47,998 bases of DNA from Fragilaria crotonensis. Its lineage: Eukaryota; Bacillariophyta; Fragilariophyceae; Fragilariales; Fragilariaceae. Position 1 is the stretch's first letter, and each line of letters begins with the position of its first letter. This document shows, in pieces, positions 35,601 through 45,200 of the stretch. The position numbers and the translations under genes were made by a program. Where the stretch lies: positions 1 through 47,998 of the forward strand of contig JAKSYS010000495.1 in NCBI GenBank assembly GCA_022925895.1, read 5' to 3'. Under the pieces are notes generated by a model. It ran no database searches, had not been told where the DNA came from, and was given only the letters and a program-made list of their open reading frames with translations.

Positions 35601-36824
35601 TCGAATGTAGGCCGACAGCTCCGGTGTATTTGCATCGAGAATATCATTGAGCTGGGAGCAGAACCGCTGTGATGCTGCTCCCTCTAGAGTGTCTCGAGTC
35701 AAAAAGAGATATTCACTGTCCCCAAACCGTGCAGTGTCCAGAGCAAACCAAACCCCGAGTGCTAGGTAAAGATCCAAAATGGCATCAAAAGGATTGGAGA
35801 ATAAATGCTTGTCGTGTGCACTGTCCCCGGTTTGATCAGTCTTGTGTTTGTCATACCTCCCCACAATCGAATCCTCCTCAAGGCGAAAGTTATGCAGACC
35901 AAGTGTCCCAATACTGATTGAACGCGCCATAAATGACCACTGCAACAATCCAAAAGTCCAAACAAAAGGATTTTTCAATTCAAGTGCCCAGGTCATCCAC
36001 ATTCGAAAAGAAGGAAACAGGGTCTGCCTCGCATTCATCAATCCTCCCATCCTTCTTTGCAGTTGCAGCTTCTTTCGATACGACATCATCCACTTTTCCA
36101 TCTCCGTGTAGTAAGATGTGGGAGCTGCTCTTTTGAACATTCAGCCCCCACAGAACCGCATCATTATATTTTCTGATTTGTTCAAAGCTGCTTGTATTCC
36201 CGTTGTCCTTTATCTTCTTTGTGGTTAGGAAGGCCTTAAATATTTGTACGTTCAAACCCTCATAGCGCAAATCGTGCGTGTTTTTATGATGAAACCCACC
36301 CAGGTCGGCATCGCCAAGCTTCCTGATACCTCCTAGTTCACAGTACTGTGGATATGCCTTCTTCATAAATTCATAAATATGCTTGATTCGATTCCGATAA
36401 TCCTTCTTTGTTTTAGCCTGTCGGTCATGTCCTTCCGTTTCAAGCATTCCCATGCTGTGGAGTGTTTTGATCGGGATACTTTCCCCAATTATAGGGACAA
36501 CATCATTGGTGTCACGCTGATGTGGGCGTATGCGCCCATGTGATTGAGATGATGAATGTCGTGGCATGCTTGCACTGATGGTCAGATAAGTTTTGTCACA
36601 TGTGAAGTGCAACACAATTTTACCAATTTACGCACCTTGGGCTTGTGGTCGCATACGAGTACCGTGTAGTAGGTGTCAGACATAAATTACTACTGGAGTA
36701 CATAGCAGTACTGTTGGCTGGGACTAGTGGAGGCGTAGGACTCAAAAGGCCTGAGAAAAGCATGATGCTGGACAGACCACAAAAACTGTATAAGCTTTCT
36801 TATACTTTTTGTCGAGGCTCCTAC
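32653..36824 (-). mobile_element. Crypton-like tyrosine-recombinase element, unit 2 of a tandem pair
   Basis: A 4,172-bp second copy, head to tail with unit 1 with no spacer. The first ~220 bp and last ~200 bp match unit 1 almost exactly. The copies differ by substitutions and many one-base indels, mostly in homopolymers (for example GCATTTTTGGG in unit 1, GCATTTTGGG here). The right end GAGGCTCCTAC is followed by non-repeated host sequence at 36825. Confidence 0.75.
34012..36567 (-). pseudogene. Crypton-like tyrosine recombinase, copy 2, frameshifted
   Basis: Same protein as copy 1, starting at the ATG at 36567. The catalytic block (MARSISIG, HSIRKG, RGEWSLG, FDLYLYLAE) is present in the open frame 35136-36140. 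Breaks lie near 36110-36140, near 36000 and near 35330. A short stretch near 34430-34520 reads in the wrong frame between two compensating indels relative to copy 1. Because the two copies break at different places, each part of the protein is open in at least one copy. That argues for a recently functional element or for sequence error. Confidence 0.7.
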
Positions 36825-36951
36825 GTAGGCGTAGTAGCTATGTAGTGTAGCGTACTCCCTGTAACTCTGGTACTAGTATTGTCCTACTGCTGACCTTTGC
36901 ACTGTCGAGCATGAACGACCTGTACTACGAACTACGAACAGCAGTTCATAC
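36825..36951. other. Spacer between the Crypton-like pair and the hAT MITE
   Basis: Short non-coding stretch rich in GTAC/GTAG words. Its last eight bases (GTTCATAC, 36944-36951) are the left target-site duplication of the MITE. Confidence 0.6.
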
Positions 36952-36963
36952 CAGGGCTGCGCA

Positions 36964-37210
36964 ACAATATATTGTATTACAATATATTGCAATATATTGT
37001 TACCAATACAATATATTGTAGTAGTAAAAGTATTGCAATATATTGTATTGTCGTTCTGAAGTATTGCAATATATTGTATTGTTGTTCTGAAGTATTGCAG
37101 TAGTAGTATATTGTATTGTCCATCTGGAGGATTGCAATATATTGTATTGTCGTTTTGAATTATTGCAATATATATTGTATTGTCATATTCAAGTATTGCA
37201 GTATATTGTA
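36964..37210. repeat. 31-bp repeat array 1 (CAATATATTG core)
   Basis: Units of the form TATTGCAATATATTGTATTG plus an 11-bp variable linker. Clear starts at 37031, 37062 and 37093 give an exact 31-bp period. Some later units are shortened or altered (37093-37200). Confidence 0.9.
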
Positions 37211-37324
37211 CAATATGTTGTACGGTGGCATGGTACAAGTACTATGTACCACTCTAGTATGCACTGTACGTGGATGCATCCGTACAATTGGTGTTTCGGT
37301 CCGGGCTGCGCAACAATGTTTACA

Positions 37325-37560
37325 CTGTATTGCAATATATTGTTACCAATACAATATATTGTAGCCTTAAAAGTATTGCAATATATTGTATTGTCGTTCT
37401 GAAGTATTGCAATATATTGTATTGCTCTATTAAAGTATTGCAATGTATTGTATTGTCGATCTGAAATATTGCAATATATTGTATTGCTGAATTAAAGTAT
37501 TGCAATATATTGTATTGTCAATTTGAAGTATTGCAATATATTGTATTGCATATTCAAGAT
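37325..37560. repeat. 31-bp repeat array 2 (CAATATATTG core)
   Basis: Unit starts at 37374, 37405, 37436, 37467, 37498 and 37529 are each exactly 31 bp apart. The core TATTGCAATATATTGTATTG is nearly constant and the linker varies (CGTTCTGAAG, CTCTATTAAAG, CGATCTGAAA and others). Confidence 0.92.
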
Positions 37561-37782
37561 TCAACAATACAATAACAATACTATTGTGCGCAGCCCTGGT
37601 TCATACACTCGCCCGCCTCCATGAACTACCGGTAGTACAAGTACAAGTACTTAACTCCAATGTCAATAGCATCTCGCACGGGTTTGCAATTTCTTTTGAA
37701 AGAGCTAATAATTACTCATGATTGCTACCAAGGAGTTCTGACCAACGACTACCTTCACATTGTCTCGAGACCCAGACCTTTA

Positions 37783-38592
37783 TCACGACCTCTTCGTCTT
37801 TTCCTTTGCGAGTTCATAGGGTGGTTGTATAGGAGGCTGAACGGGAGTATTGTCAAAATCTGAGTCAACTGGATAACTCTTGTTCGCATCCATGTCTACT
37901 CCTGTCTTTGAAAACCCTGACAAGTCACCACACGCGATGAACGGTACTACCGATGGATCCAAGCTCCCGATGTCAGCTATCGTACCCAAAGGCAATTTGC
38001 AGTTCCCTATAAAGTCTTCACACACCACAAACGCTTCACTCGAAGAATTTCTGGACGCCGACGGTTTGGCAACGCTGACACGGCGAAAAACGAGTCGCAG
38101 TTGGGCATACAATAAACCTACATCCTTGTGTCGGAAGATTTTCGCCACAAAGGTGCCTCCATCGCGCAGTAGATGTGTCGCCAAGGCCAGGGCACTGAGC
38201 AATAGCTGTCCCTGTAAATAGTCGTCCACATCGTGTAGACCTGTGACATCAGGCGCACCATCACACACCACCAGGTCGGCCTGTTGATTGTCGAAGGCTC
38301 TCAGAATCGCATGAGCCGTGTCGACCGACGTGATGTCACCCTGCATGCAGAAGACGCCATCCAAGGGCGCCATGGGCTGTAAGTCAACGGCCACCAGTTT
38401 CTGAACATGTTCACTCAGGACTTGGGACCAGGATCCCGGAGCGGCGCACAAATCGACGGCTCGCTGAGTTCCTGCCAAAAATTTGAACTCGGAATCCAGT
38501 TGTAACAGTTTAAATGCTGACCGCGCTCGATACCCCATTTCTTTGGCGCGGCGATAAAACACATCGCGTTTGTCTCTCGATAATCGGCCCAT
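37783..38592 (-). CDS. TRM7: tRNA 2'-O-ribose methyltransferase, TRM7/FTSJ1-like
   Basis: A 269-aa SAM-dependent RrmJ/FtsJ-fold enzyme. The cytosolic TRM7 group methylates riboses at positions 32 and 34 of the tRNA anticodon loop. The start [29 protein letters not shown] is characteristic of TRM7/FTSJ1. The catalytic tetrad is complete: Lys28 (SAFKL), Asp111 (CDGAPDVTG), Lys151 (FVAKIFR) and Glu186 (SEAFVVC). The SAM-binding motif is [14 protein letters not shown] (about 46-59). The frame is intact from the ATG at 38592. After about residue 195 the tail is poorly conserved in general, and here it ends Lys-rich (AKEKTKRS). The close bacterial and mitochondrial paralogues (RrmJ, MRM2) lack this N-terminal signature, so TRM7 is preferred. 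Confidence 0.93.
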   Translation of the reverse strand: MGRLSRDKRDVFYRRAKEMGYRARSAFKLLQLDSEFKFLAGTQRAVDLCAAPGSWSQVLSEHVQKLVAVDLQPMAPLDGVFCMQGDITSVDTAHAILRAFDNQQADLVVCDGAPDVTGLHDVDDYLQGQLLLSALALATHLLRDGGTFVAKIFRHKDVGLLYAQLRLVFRRVSVAKPSASRNSSSEAFVVCEDFIGNCKLPLGTIADIGSLDPSVVPFIACGDLSGFSKTGVDMDANKSYPVDSDFDNTPVQPPIQPPYELAKEKTKRS

Positions 38593-38948
38593 TGTGATGC
38601 TTTCTGAAGAATTCTGGTAGACCTACGCCAAACGTTCGGTCTGGATTCTGGAGAGGGGATATGCCCGAATCAACCGACGGCGACAGCAGATCTGATCAAG
38701 ACCTAAATTGAGAGATGAAAACAAAACTGATGGCAGGTGCGAGGTGCGACAGGTGCGGAATTGCGATAAAAGTTTACTCCTGAGTCACCAAGTTCGACCT
38801 CTGAGGAGTACTCTTGTGGTTCAAACTTGCATACTCCAGAACGTCTTCGTTCTGTTTTCGCCCGACACCCTCAGCTGCCATTTATTTTCAACTTCGTGAA
38901 CGTAGTCAGAGAAATAATCAGGGGTCTTCGTGCAGCGAACGAAGAGCT
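38593..38948. other. Upstream flank of TRM7, no gene
   Basis: Non-coding between the TRM7 start and the MITE-like element at 38949. It should include the TRM7 promoter. No distinct motif can be assigned. Confidence 0.45.
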
Positions 38949-39091
38949 GGAAGGTCCGGCCAAAGCACGTTTTTGCCGTTAAGTTCCGGTAGCGAAGTCA
39001 TTTCCACGTGAGCCGACTTCAAAAAACATGTGCTGCGATATTTGTAGCTGGTGCAGTCTATGCAATCGAGCCGGTAAGGTTTTCTGATGCG

Positions 39092-39238
39092 AAGTGGAAA
39101 TCCACTTCGGCTAAGTGAAACTCCACTTCCCCGAAGTGAAATTTCACTTCCCCTAAGTGAAATTCCACTTCACCGAAGTGGAATTCCACTTAGGGGAAGT
39201 GGAATTCCACTGACCCGAAGTGAAATGCAATTTTCCCG
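39092..39238. repeat. 21-bp palindromic tandem array, cluster 1
   Basis: Seven units with an exact 21-bp period: a 16-bp palindrome AAGTGGAATTCCACTT (variants AAGTGAAATTTCACTT, AAGTGAAATTCCACTT) plus a 5-bp linker (CGGCT, CCCCG, CCCCT, CACCG, AGGGG and others). A degenerate eighth unit follows. Confidence 0.95.
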
Positions 39239-39293
39239 AAATGACTTAGTACTGAATTGTGTAGGCGACACGTGTGTCTATCGCGTTGTGAGG

Positions 39294-39435
39294 AAGTGGA
39301 ATTCCACTTCGGGTAAGTGAAAATCCACTTCGGTGAAGTGGAATTTCACTTCGGGTAAGTGGAATTTCACTTCGGGTAAGTGGAATTTCACTTAGGGGAA
39401 GTGGAATTTCATTTAGGGGAAGTGGAATTTCACTG
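39294..39435. repeat. 21-bp palindromic tandem array, cluster 2
   Basis: Seven units starting at 39294 with exact 21-bp steps up to 39420. The palindrome is AAGTGGAATTTCACTT or AAGTGGAATTCCACTT and the linkers are CGGGT, CGGTG or AGGGG. It is separated from cluster 1 by about 55 bp of non-repeated sequence. Confidence 0.95.
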
Positions 39436-39675
39436 ATTAGGATCCACATGATAAACGCGCCGGCCTTGCTTTTTATCAGTTGACAATGACATAACGTGGA
39501 ACCGAGACAATTACTATGAGGTGTCACGTGTTCTCGGTTTTTCCTCGATTCGGACGGTGCGGCCGGACCTTCCTGCACTTTATCACGTCCTGACGCTCCG
39601 GACTTCATTCATACAATTGGCAATATTGTTCGGTAACACTCTCGGGCAAGGGTTCTGAGATCATTATTTCAAAGA

Positions 39676-40365
39676 ATGTCGACATATTTATCGGACTCGG
39701 ACCAGAACGCCTTGAGCGGAAGAAATGCCCTTCATTTTCGAGCCGAACCAGACGTTTCCGTGGCCTCCAAAACCGACAAGACAACAGAAACGATAACCGA
39801 TGAAACACCTATCGAAGGACATCGCGCTGAAAAACCCATTCAAATAACGTCCAATATGTGGCCCCGCAAGGGACAGGCAAAGAAATGAGAAAAGGCGCCT
39901 ATCGGTCGTCAATACACGGTGTCGAATGAGACAGCTGGACGAATCACACCTTCTCGCCGGCCAAACAGGCCTCTTTGCGGCGACATGCTTCGTCCAATGT
40001 GATATAGTTGGTGAATATTGTGGTGAGGTGGTTCCATCGATGCATGGTCGCGAATACAAGGCTGTCCTAGAAGAGAATGCGACCTTTCCCCTTGGAGTTG
40101 ATTCGCAACGATATGGTAACGAATGCAGAGCCATCAATCACTACGAAAACATCGCTGCTCTTCCAAATGTTGTCATGAAGACTTGTTACGTGGATCAGCT
40201 TCCGAGGCTTATGATTGTCTGCAAACGAGACATTGCCATCGGGAAGAGTTCCTTCTTGACTATGGAGATGCTTACGTCAATGCGTTCCTGCAAGGTAACC
40301 AAGGAGACCTGATAGGGTCTTCGACTCGATTTCTTGGTCTGAGATGGCAGGTAGTAGTACCATAG
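39676..40365 (+). CDS. SET-domain protein (putative protein lysine methyltransferase), frameshifted
   Basis: SET-domain core: GLFAATCFVQCDIVGEYCGEVV (39960-40030), GREYKAVLEEN, RYGNECRAINHYENIA (40110-40150, the NHS region, here NHY) and, after a -1 slip near 40243, EEFLLDYGDAYVNAFLQG, equivalent to the catalytic YDY motif. The slip fits loss of one G from a GGGG run. The upstream frame 39676-39888 (starting MSTYLSDSD) ends in a stop just before the SET part, which reads openly from about 39884 in the next frame. One gene with two slips is therefore likely but not certain. The canonical post-SET cysteines are not visible. The substrate is unknown; it could be histone or another protein. Confidence 0.65.
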
Positions 40366-41072
40366 GGGACGAGTAATAGCAACGTCGTCCTCGTCTTCCA
40401 AACTTGTAAACCCTCGTGTAGATTTCGATCACGGATATGGAAAAGAAACGGGTATGGGAATTGAACTGAAAGGTCTGGTACATCACGGTTGTTTACGCGA
40501 TCCGAGACAGCTACATTTCACGATTGCACGGCCGTCCTGGAGTATTTGGTGTCCTTGGGGACGTAGTCTAGTTGTATATTCTGGTTGCAACGCTTCTATC
40601 GCTTTGATTGCTGGATCAGTAATACAAGTACTGTTTCATATGCAGGTTGGTTGAAGAGTGGAATTGGGAATCTCTGGTGAAAGGTGTTGAAATTTGAGAT
40701 GCCAGAAGTACCGACGTACAGACGCCTTCGTAGGGGTTTGTGAGGGTTCCAGTCATTCTTCTCACCAGCGGTCATTTTCATGACGGTCTCGTTTTTAACG
40801 GCATCCCGAGCATCGCCTGTCGGTCGGTGGTCGATGGGAGCTTCGAAGAGGTCGAAAAAGTCGAAGGCGCATCCGAATTTATACACTGGGTATGATACAC
40901 AAGAAGAAGTTACGGACAGCCAGACGTCAATTTCCTCGCGTTGAGTTAAACCCTTGTATACATATATGATAGGCATCCAAACCAGAGCACAACACAAAAA
41001 CGTCTCAGTCAGACTAATTCCAACAGCATTCCTCGAGATAGCTTTCACTTTTCAACCACTACTATTATAACT
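40366..41072. other. Intergenic between SET gene and E2 gene
   Basis: No recognised gene. Short open frames on both strands (for example 40454-40654 plus, 40596-41048 minus) show no family motif. The right end should contain the promoter and 5'UTR of the E2 gene. Confidence 0.4.
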
Positions 41073-41822
41073 ATGACTGAATATGGAGCCGAGTTGTTGC
41101 GACGTCAATTGGCCGGTAAGGAAGGAAACTTGAGAGAATTACAGACATTATTGGGTCTCGAAAAGAATAGTTCGAGCGTTGTTGATGCCCCGTTCCGAAA
41201 CGGCAGGAAATTTCGGCAGGACAGAGGTTGCGATGGTTTTCAAATTGGTGTGGTTTGATTCGGTCCGTATTGTTGAATGGACTCGCGTTTCCTTCACTTC
41301 CAACAGAATTCTACCCTGTCGGACGCCACTATTAAGCATTGTAACTCACCTCTGATCACCCCAGATCTTGCCAAAAATCCGATTGATTTGGTTAGCGTAG
41401 GATTGGAAGACGACAGCAGTGTCTATAATTGGGAGATTCTCATCATGGGACCAGACGGTACTCTTTATGAAGGAGGCTTCTTCAAAGCAAAGCTCTGCTT
41501 TCCATCCGACTTTCCGAACATGCCACCTACCATGACGTTTGTATCAGAAATGTGGCATCCGAATGTCTACGCTGACGGACGAGTCTGCATTTCCATTCTT
41601 CATCCACCGGGTGAAGATGAATTCAACTCGCAAGAGTCAGCAGATGAACGATGGAGGCCGATTCTGGGAGTAGAACAGATTCTCATTTCGGTCATTTCGA
41701 TGCTTTCAGATCCGAACGATGAAAGTCCAGCCAACCTGGATGCAGCAGTTATGTGGAGGAATGACCGAGAAGCTTTCAAGAAGAAGGTTCGGCAGGTTGT
41801 TCGTAGGTCTCAAGAAGAATGA
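41073..41822 (+). CDS. UBE2G1: Ubiquitin-conjugating enzyme E2, UBE2G/UBC7 type, two exons
   Basis: Class I E2 of 166 aa. Exon 1 is 41073-41115 (MTEYGAELLRRQLA, ending in the first base of an Asp codon) and exon 2 is 41365-41822. The intron (gtaagg donor, ccccag acceptor) is 249 bp, and splicing joins cleanly into DLAKNPIDLVSVGLEDDSSVYNWEI. Landmarks are GPDGTLYEGGFFKAKLCFPSDFP, MWHPNVYADGRVCISI with the catalytic Cys, and the acidic insertion after it (HPPGEDEFNSQESADERW) that marks the UBE2G/UBC7/CDC34 branch. ISVISMLSDPNDESPANLDAAVMWR and a basic C-terminal helix complete the fold. There is no transmembrane tail. UBC7-type E2s act in ER-associated degradation with K48 chains; that role is inferred from family. 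The frame is fully intact, unlike several neighbours. Confidence 0.95.
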
Positions 41823-42291
41823 AGAATGCTAATGCACGCCTAGCAGTGCTCATAGTAGGAAGTAGAAATCTTGGAAAGCCGCTCGTTATCGATGGTTAGT
41901 GCTCTTCAGGTTCCAACCTAGGTGTTCGTCATTTTATGGCGCAGTTCGTCTGTTACAATTACTTTTGCTCCTCACTACCGCTATCTTAGTGAGCGCTGTC
42001 TATCATGTGGGGAACGGACTCCAGATGATTAATGCAGTGAGGATGGTCCAACCTTCTAGTTTTGAGCCCAATCGTGAACATTGACCTTCTCGCATTGGAG
42101 CCCAATTGACATGCGTGATGGAAATAGGCGAAGACCCTTTGTCGGCATTGCTATAAGTGTGGTGCAACCATATGCGCTGAACGATAAAGCAAACCAGCGC
42201 CAGAGCTTTCGAGTCAAATTTGTCAGATAACTTCTAGTAGGCGAGAAACTCAGAACAATATTATCTGATGTAGTTTGACTTTCATGAAAGG
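41823..42291. other. Intergenic between convergent E2 and ATPase genes
   Basis: About 470 bp at the convergent 3' ends. One 61-codon open frame (41899-42084) has no recognisable domain. Nothing else is seen. Confidence 0.4.
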
Positions 42292-45200
42292 TCAGGAGGG
42301 ATTCAAGAAGACTGTCTTGTGCTTATTTGCCTCCTCTGTCGAGAACTTCTTGCGAGCCAAGAAACCTTCCGTCAAATGTCTTTGGTCGACGAATTCTTCA
42401 GACAATTTGTAATGTGATTGGATTTGAGAAACCTTGGCGGCGGCTCCCCAATACGAGTAAAGCTCGACCGCTCGTTCAAAGTATAGCTTGGCGCCATCTG
42501 GGTCGCCCCTATGCAACACGAATAACCCAGCTCGTTCATTCGCGATAGCAGCGTCGTGAAGAATACCGCTTCGAGAGGCAGTGGCGATCGCCTTGCGATA
42601 CAGGCTCATGACTTCGTTGATATCTTTGCTAGGATGGAGTGTTGCGCTTTCAGCAACACACAACTGAAACAAGTGGTAAACGTTGACGTTCTTGGCTTTC
42701 AGCATCGCACTCATCACGGCCATCAGCCTATTGGCATCTCGGACGAGAACGTTTTGCCGCCGTAGTGGAGCGTTCCTAGCCAACGCTAATTTTGTCAGAG
42801 CCATGTAGCCATACTGAGCGCAGGCTGAGAAGTGACTTGTTGTTCAAGCCCGAGTCTGCCAGAAGCCTCCCATTTCTTCTGCAAGCTCAAAGTCCCCAAA
42901 GTGGTACCCCAGAATCATCCGCATTGTCCACATTGCTCGAAGTGTCGCCAACTGATTCGTCACCGTAAGCTCGTTGGTTGCTACCTCCTGGTCCATTGCT
43001 CGGCCAGTAAGAGTCACAGGAGAAGATGCGTAGTCACCCATGAAGCACAGGATGGATTGCCAATGAATCCGCAATAACCAGAGCGACAGTCTGCGGTTGT
43101 AAGACGACAATTGTTCGACAAACTTCTGTGCGTCATCTTCTATTGATGCCAAAGGAAGACCAACGATGACATAGATGGCGACGTAATTGGCGACACACTC
43201 GTGCGCAACATCGATGTCGCCAGAATTCATCCCTGTCTTGTACGCGCTGATCATGGGATCCAAACACTGTTGCAACGGATTTTTGAGGTGATGAATGAAG
43301 ATGAGGTAGAGTAACAGTGGACGGGCTGCGTGATTCTCATGTTTCTCGACCATAGACAGTGCCAAATCGCCGTATCGAGTTGCGGCATTGCAGTCAAGCG
43401 AATCGCCACATAACGCACCAAGACCGGCGAAAGCATGGGCCGACGCCCACGTCTGCCCATGACGACAAGTGTTTCAGAATACGAAGGCACAGAAAAACAG
43501 CCAGCTCCTTTTGTCCAGTCAACCAAGCCAGCCTTGTAGTCTTCGACATCATTCGCATAGCAGCAATTGTCTTTGCATTTTCCATCTGGGGAAGTTGCAA
43601 TATTTGATCGTTTGTAATGCCTTTCAACATCCGTCGGACAGATGCAAGTTCTACGTACACTTGCAGCTTGTTGGGCTTTCTACGCATCGGCTCACCAAGT
43701 AGCTCGAGGGTCTTTATACCCAAATTCACAGCTTCCATCACATTCCCTTGAGCGGTGAACGATTCGAATTGTGAGAAGTATGCTGGTATCTTCTCCTCCA
43801 GACTTCTTGCGTTTTGTAAAACCTGTCGAATCAACTCCTCGCAGGTTCCAAATCGTCCAAGGATGCATTCAATATCTGCCAACTGGATGCAGACTTGCAT
43901 TGACAAGTCATAGTGGACTTTCCAACGAGAATCACTGTCGCCCATTAAGTTAAGCGAGGCCACAAGGAATTCACTTGCAGGGACTAGTGCTGATTTTTCA
44001 CTCGCGAGCTCGGCAGCTCTCTTGTTGAGCAAGATTAAATCCATTTTGTCGCTATCATCAGAGATTAAGCCAACAGCACGATTGAGGTGTTCTGCTGCCA
44101 AGAATAGAGTCCATTCTTTGTCAGACGACTCAGCCAACTGCTTCAGAACCTTCCCAACTTTCAAATGAAACGCAGGACGCCTCGATGAGGTCAGGTAATA
44201 ACTCGTATGCCGCCTGCTGGACCTTATCGTGAGCCCATTTGAAGGAATCGATCTCGTTCATCTCAATTAGCCGTTCCTTCACCGCGCCTCGCAAACAGAA
44301 CTTGGTCTCAGCAAACGTCATTTCTACAATTGCAGCTATGACATCCAATTCACAGTGCGCTCCTAAGCAAGCGCCGACACGCAGTGCATTCTGGGCCGTC
44401 TCGGGTAAAGCGCGAAGTTTGGCAGTAATGAGTTCCGCAACATTCTCTGCAACGTAAGTTTCACTTCGAATTTTGGTCACGTCGAATTCGAATTGATTCG
44501 AAGCGTAGTTTAGCCATAAATACTGTTCATGGGCCAACATCCGGAGGAATTCAATCAAAGTACGGATTGCCGTGCGTTTTCTCGAACACGACTTCTGACA
44601 ATTCAGCTGACTTCGAAAGATCGTTCGCTGTCAGAGTGACGTCTGCTATCATGTGATGAAGATCCGGTTGCTTCAATTTCCAATAGGCAATGTCGTTACA
44701 TTGCCATACCTCTTCAGGGAGCTCAAAGTTCTCCTTAGACGAGGGTGCAAGACTTCGTCATCACGATAGCATCCGATGATGATCAGCCCGTGACATTTGG
44801 TGTCTCGGGATAGATACTGTAAAAGGCAAGGACGGATCATCCGCCCATTGCAAGCCTCTCAAACACAAAACAACAGGCTTTGTCGGTGTGCATATAGCTC
44901 GAAGGAACGAACGAAATGAGTGTCTGATGCGGTCGATAGAGTGACTTGGTACAACGATGTTTGAGGGAACAAGCCTAGCCATTCCAGGAACAATTGAAGA
45001 AATGCGGCCCTTGGTATCAACTGTTTCTGTCATGCTCTGATGCGACACAAGTGACTTCCCAAACCGAGAAATTGAGTCAACAGATGTTGACTGACTTGAC
45101 ATAAAGGATTTCTCGCACCGCGAAAGTGGGTCACGCGATATCTTCCGCTTCGTCTCCTGTTCAGTTATGACTGGAGGGCAAGTGCCTCGCCTCATCGATG

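Larger units (their letters stand above)
36952..37598. mobile_element. hAT-type MITE with perfect 8-bp target duplication
   Basis: A 647-bp non-coding element with 12-bp perfect terminal inverted repeats, CAGGGCTGCGCA (36952-36963) and TGCGCAGCCCTG (37587-37598). It is flanked by identical 8-bp direct repeats GTTCATAC (36944-36951 and 37599-37606). CAGGG...CCCTG ends and an 8-bp duplication are the hallmark of hAT transposons. The interior has two arrays of a 31-bp unit built on the palindrome CAATATATTG. An imperfect internal copy of the left end (CCGGGCTGCGCAACAAT, 37301-37317) separates them. Confidence 0.92.
38949..39573. mobile_element. MITE-like element with GGAAGGTCCGGCC ends, copy 2
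   Basis: A 625-bp non-coding element with perfect 13-bp terminal inverted repeats, GGAAGGTCCGGCC (38949-38961) and its reverse complement (39561-39573). The left subterminal region GCACGTTTTTGCCGT matches that of the element at 6424-6996. The interior has two clusters of a 21-bp palindromic repeat. No clear target-site duplication is visible next to the ends, so the superfamily is unassigned. Confidence 0.7.

Noticed and set aside
36873-37505. Short proteins on both strands in the 31-bp repeat region
   Set aside because: They are translations of the satellite repeat (runs of Ile, Tyr, Asn, Cys) inside a MITE.
39092-39435. CRISPR-like array with regular repeats
   Set aside because: Spacers are only 5 bp and repeated among units, the repeat is a 16-bp palindrome, there are no cas genes, and the host is eukaryotic.
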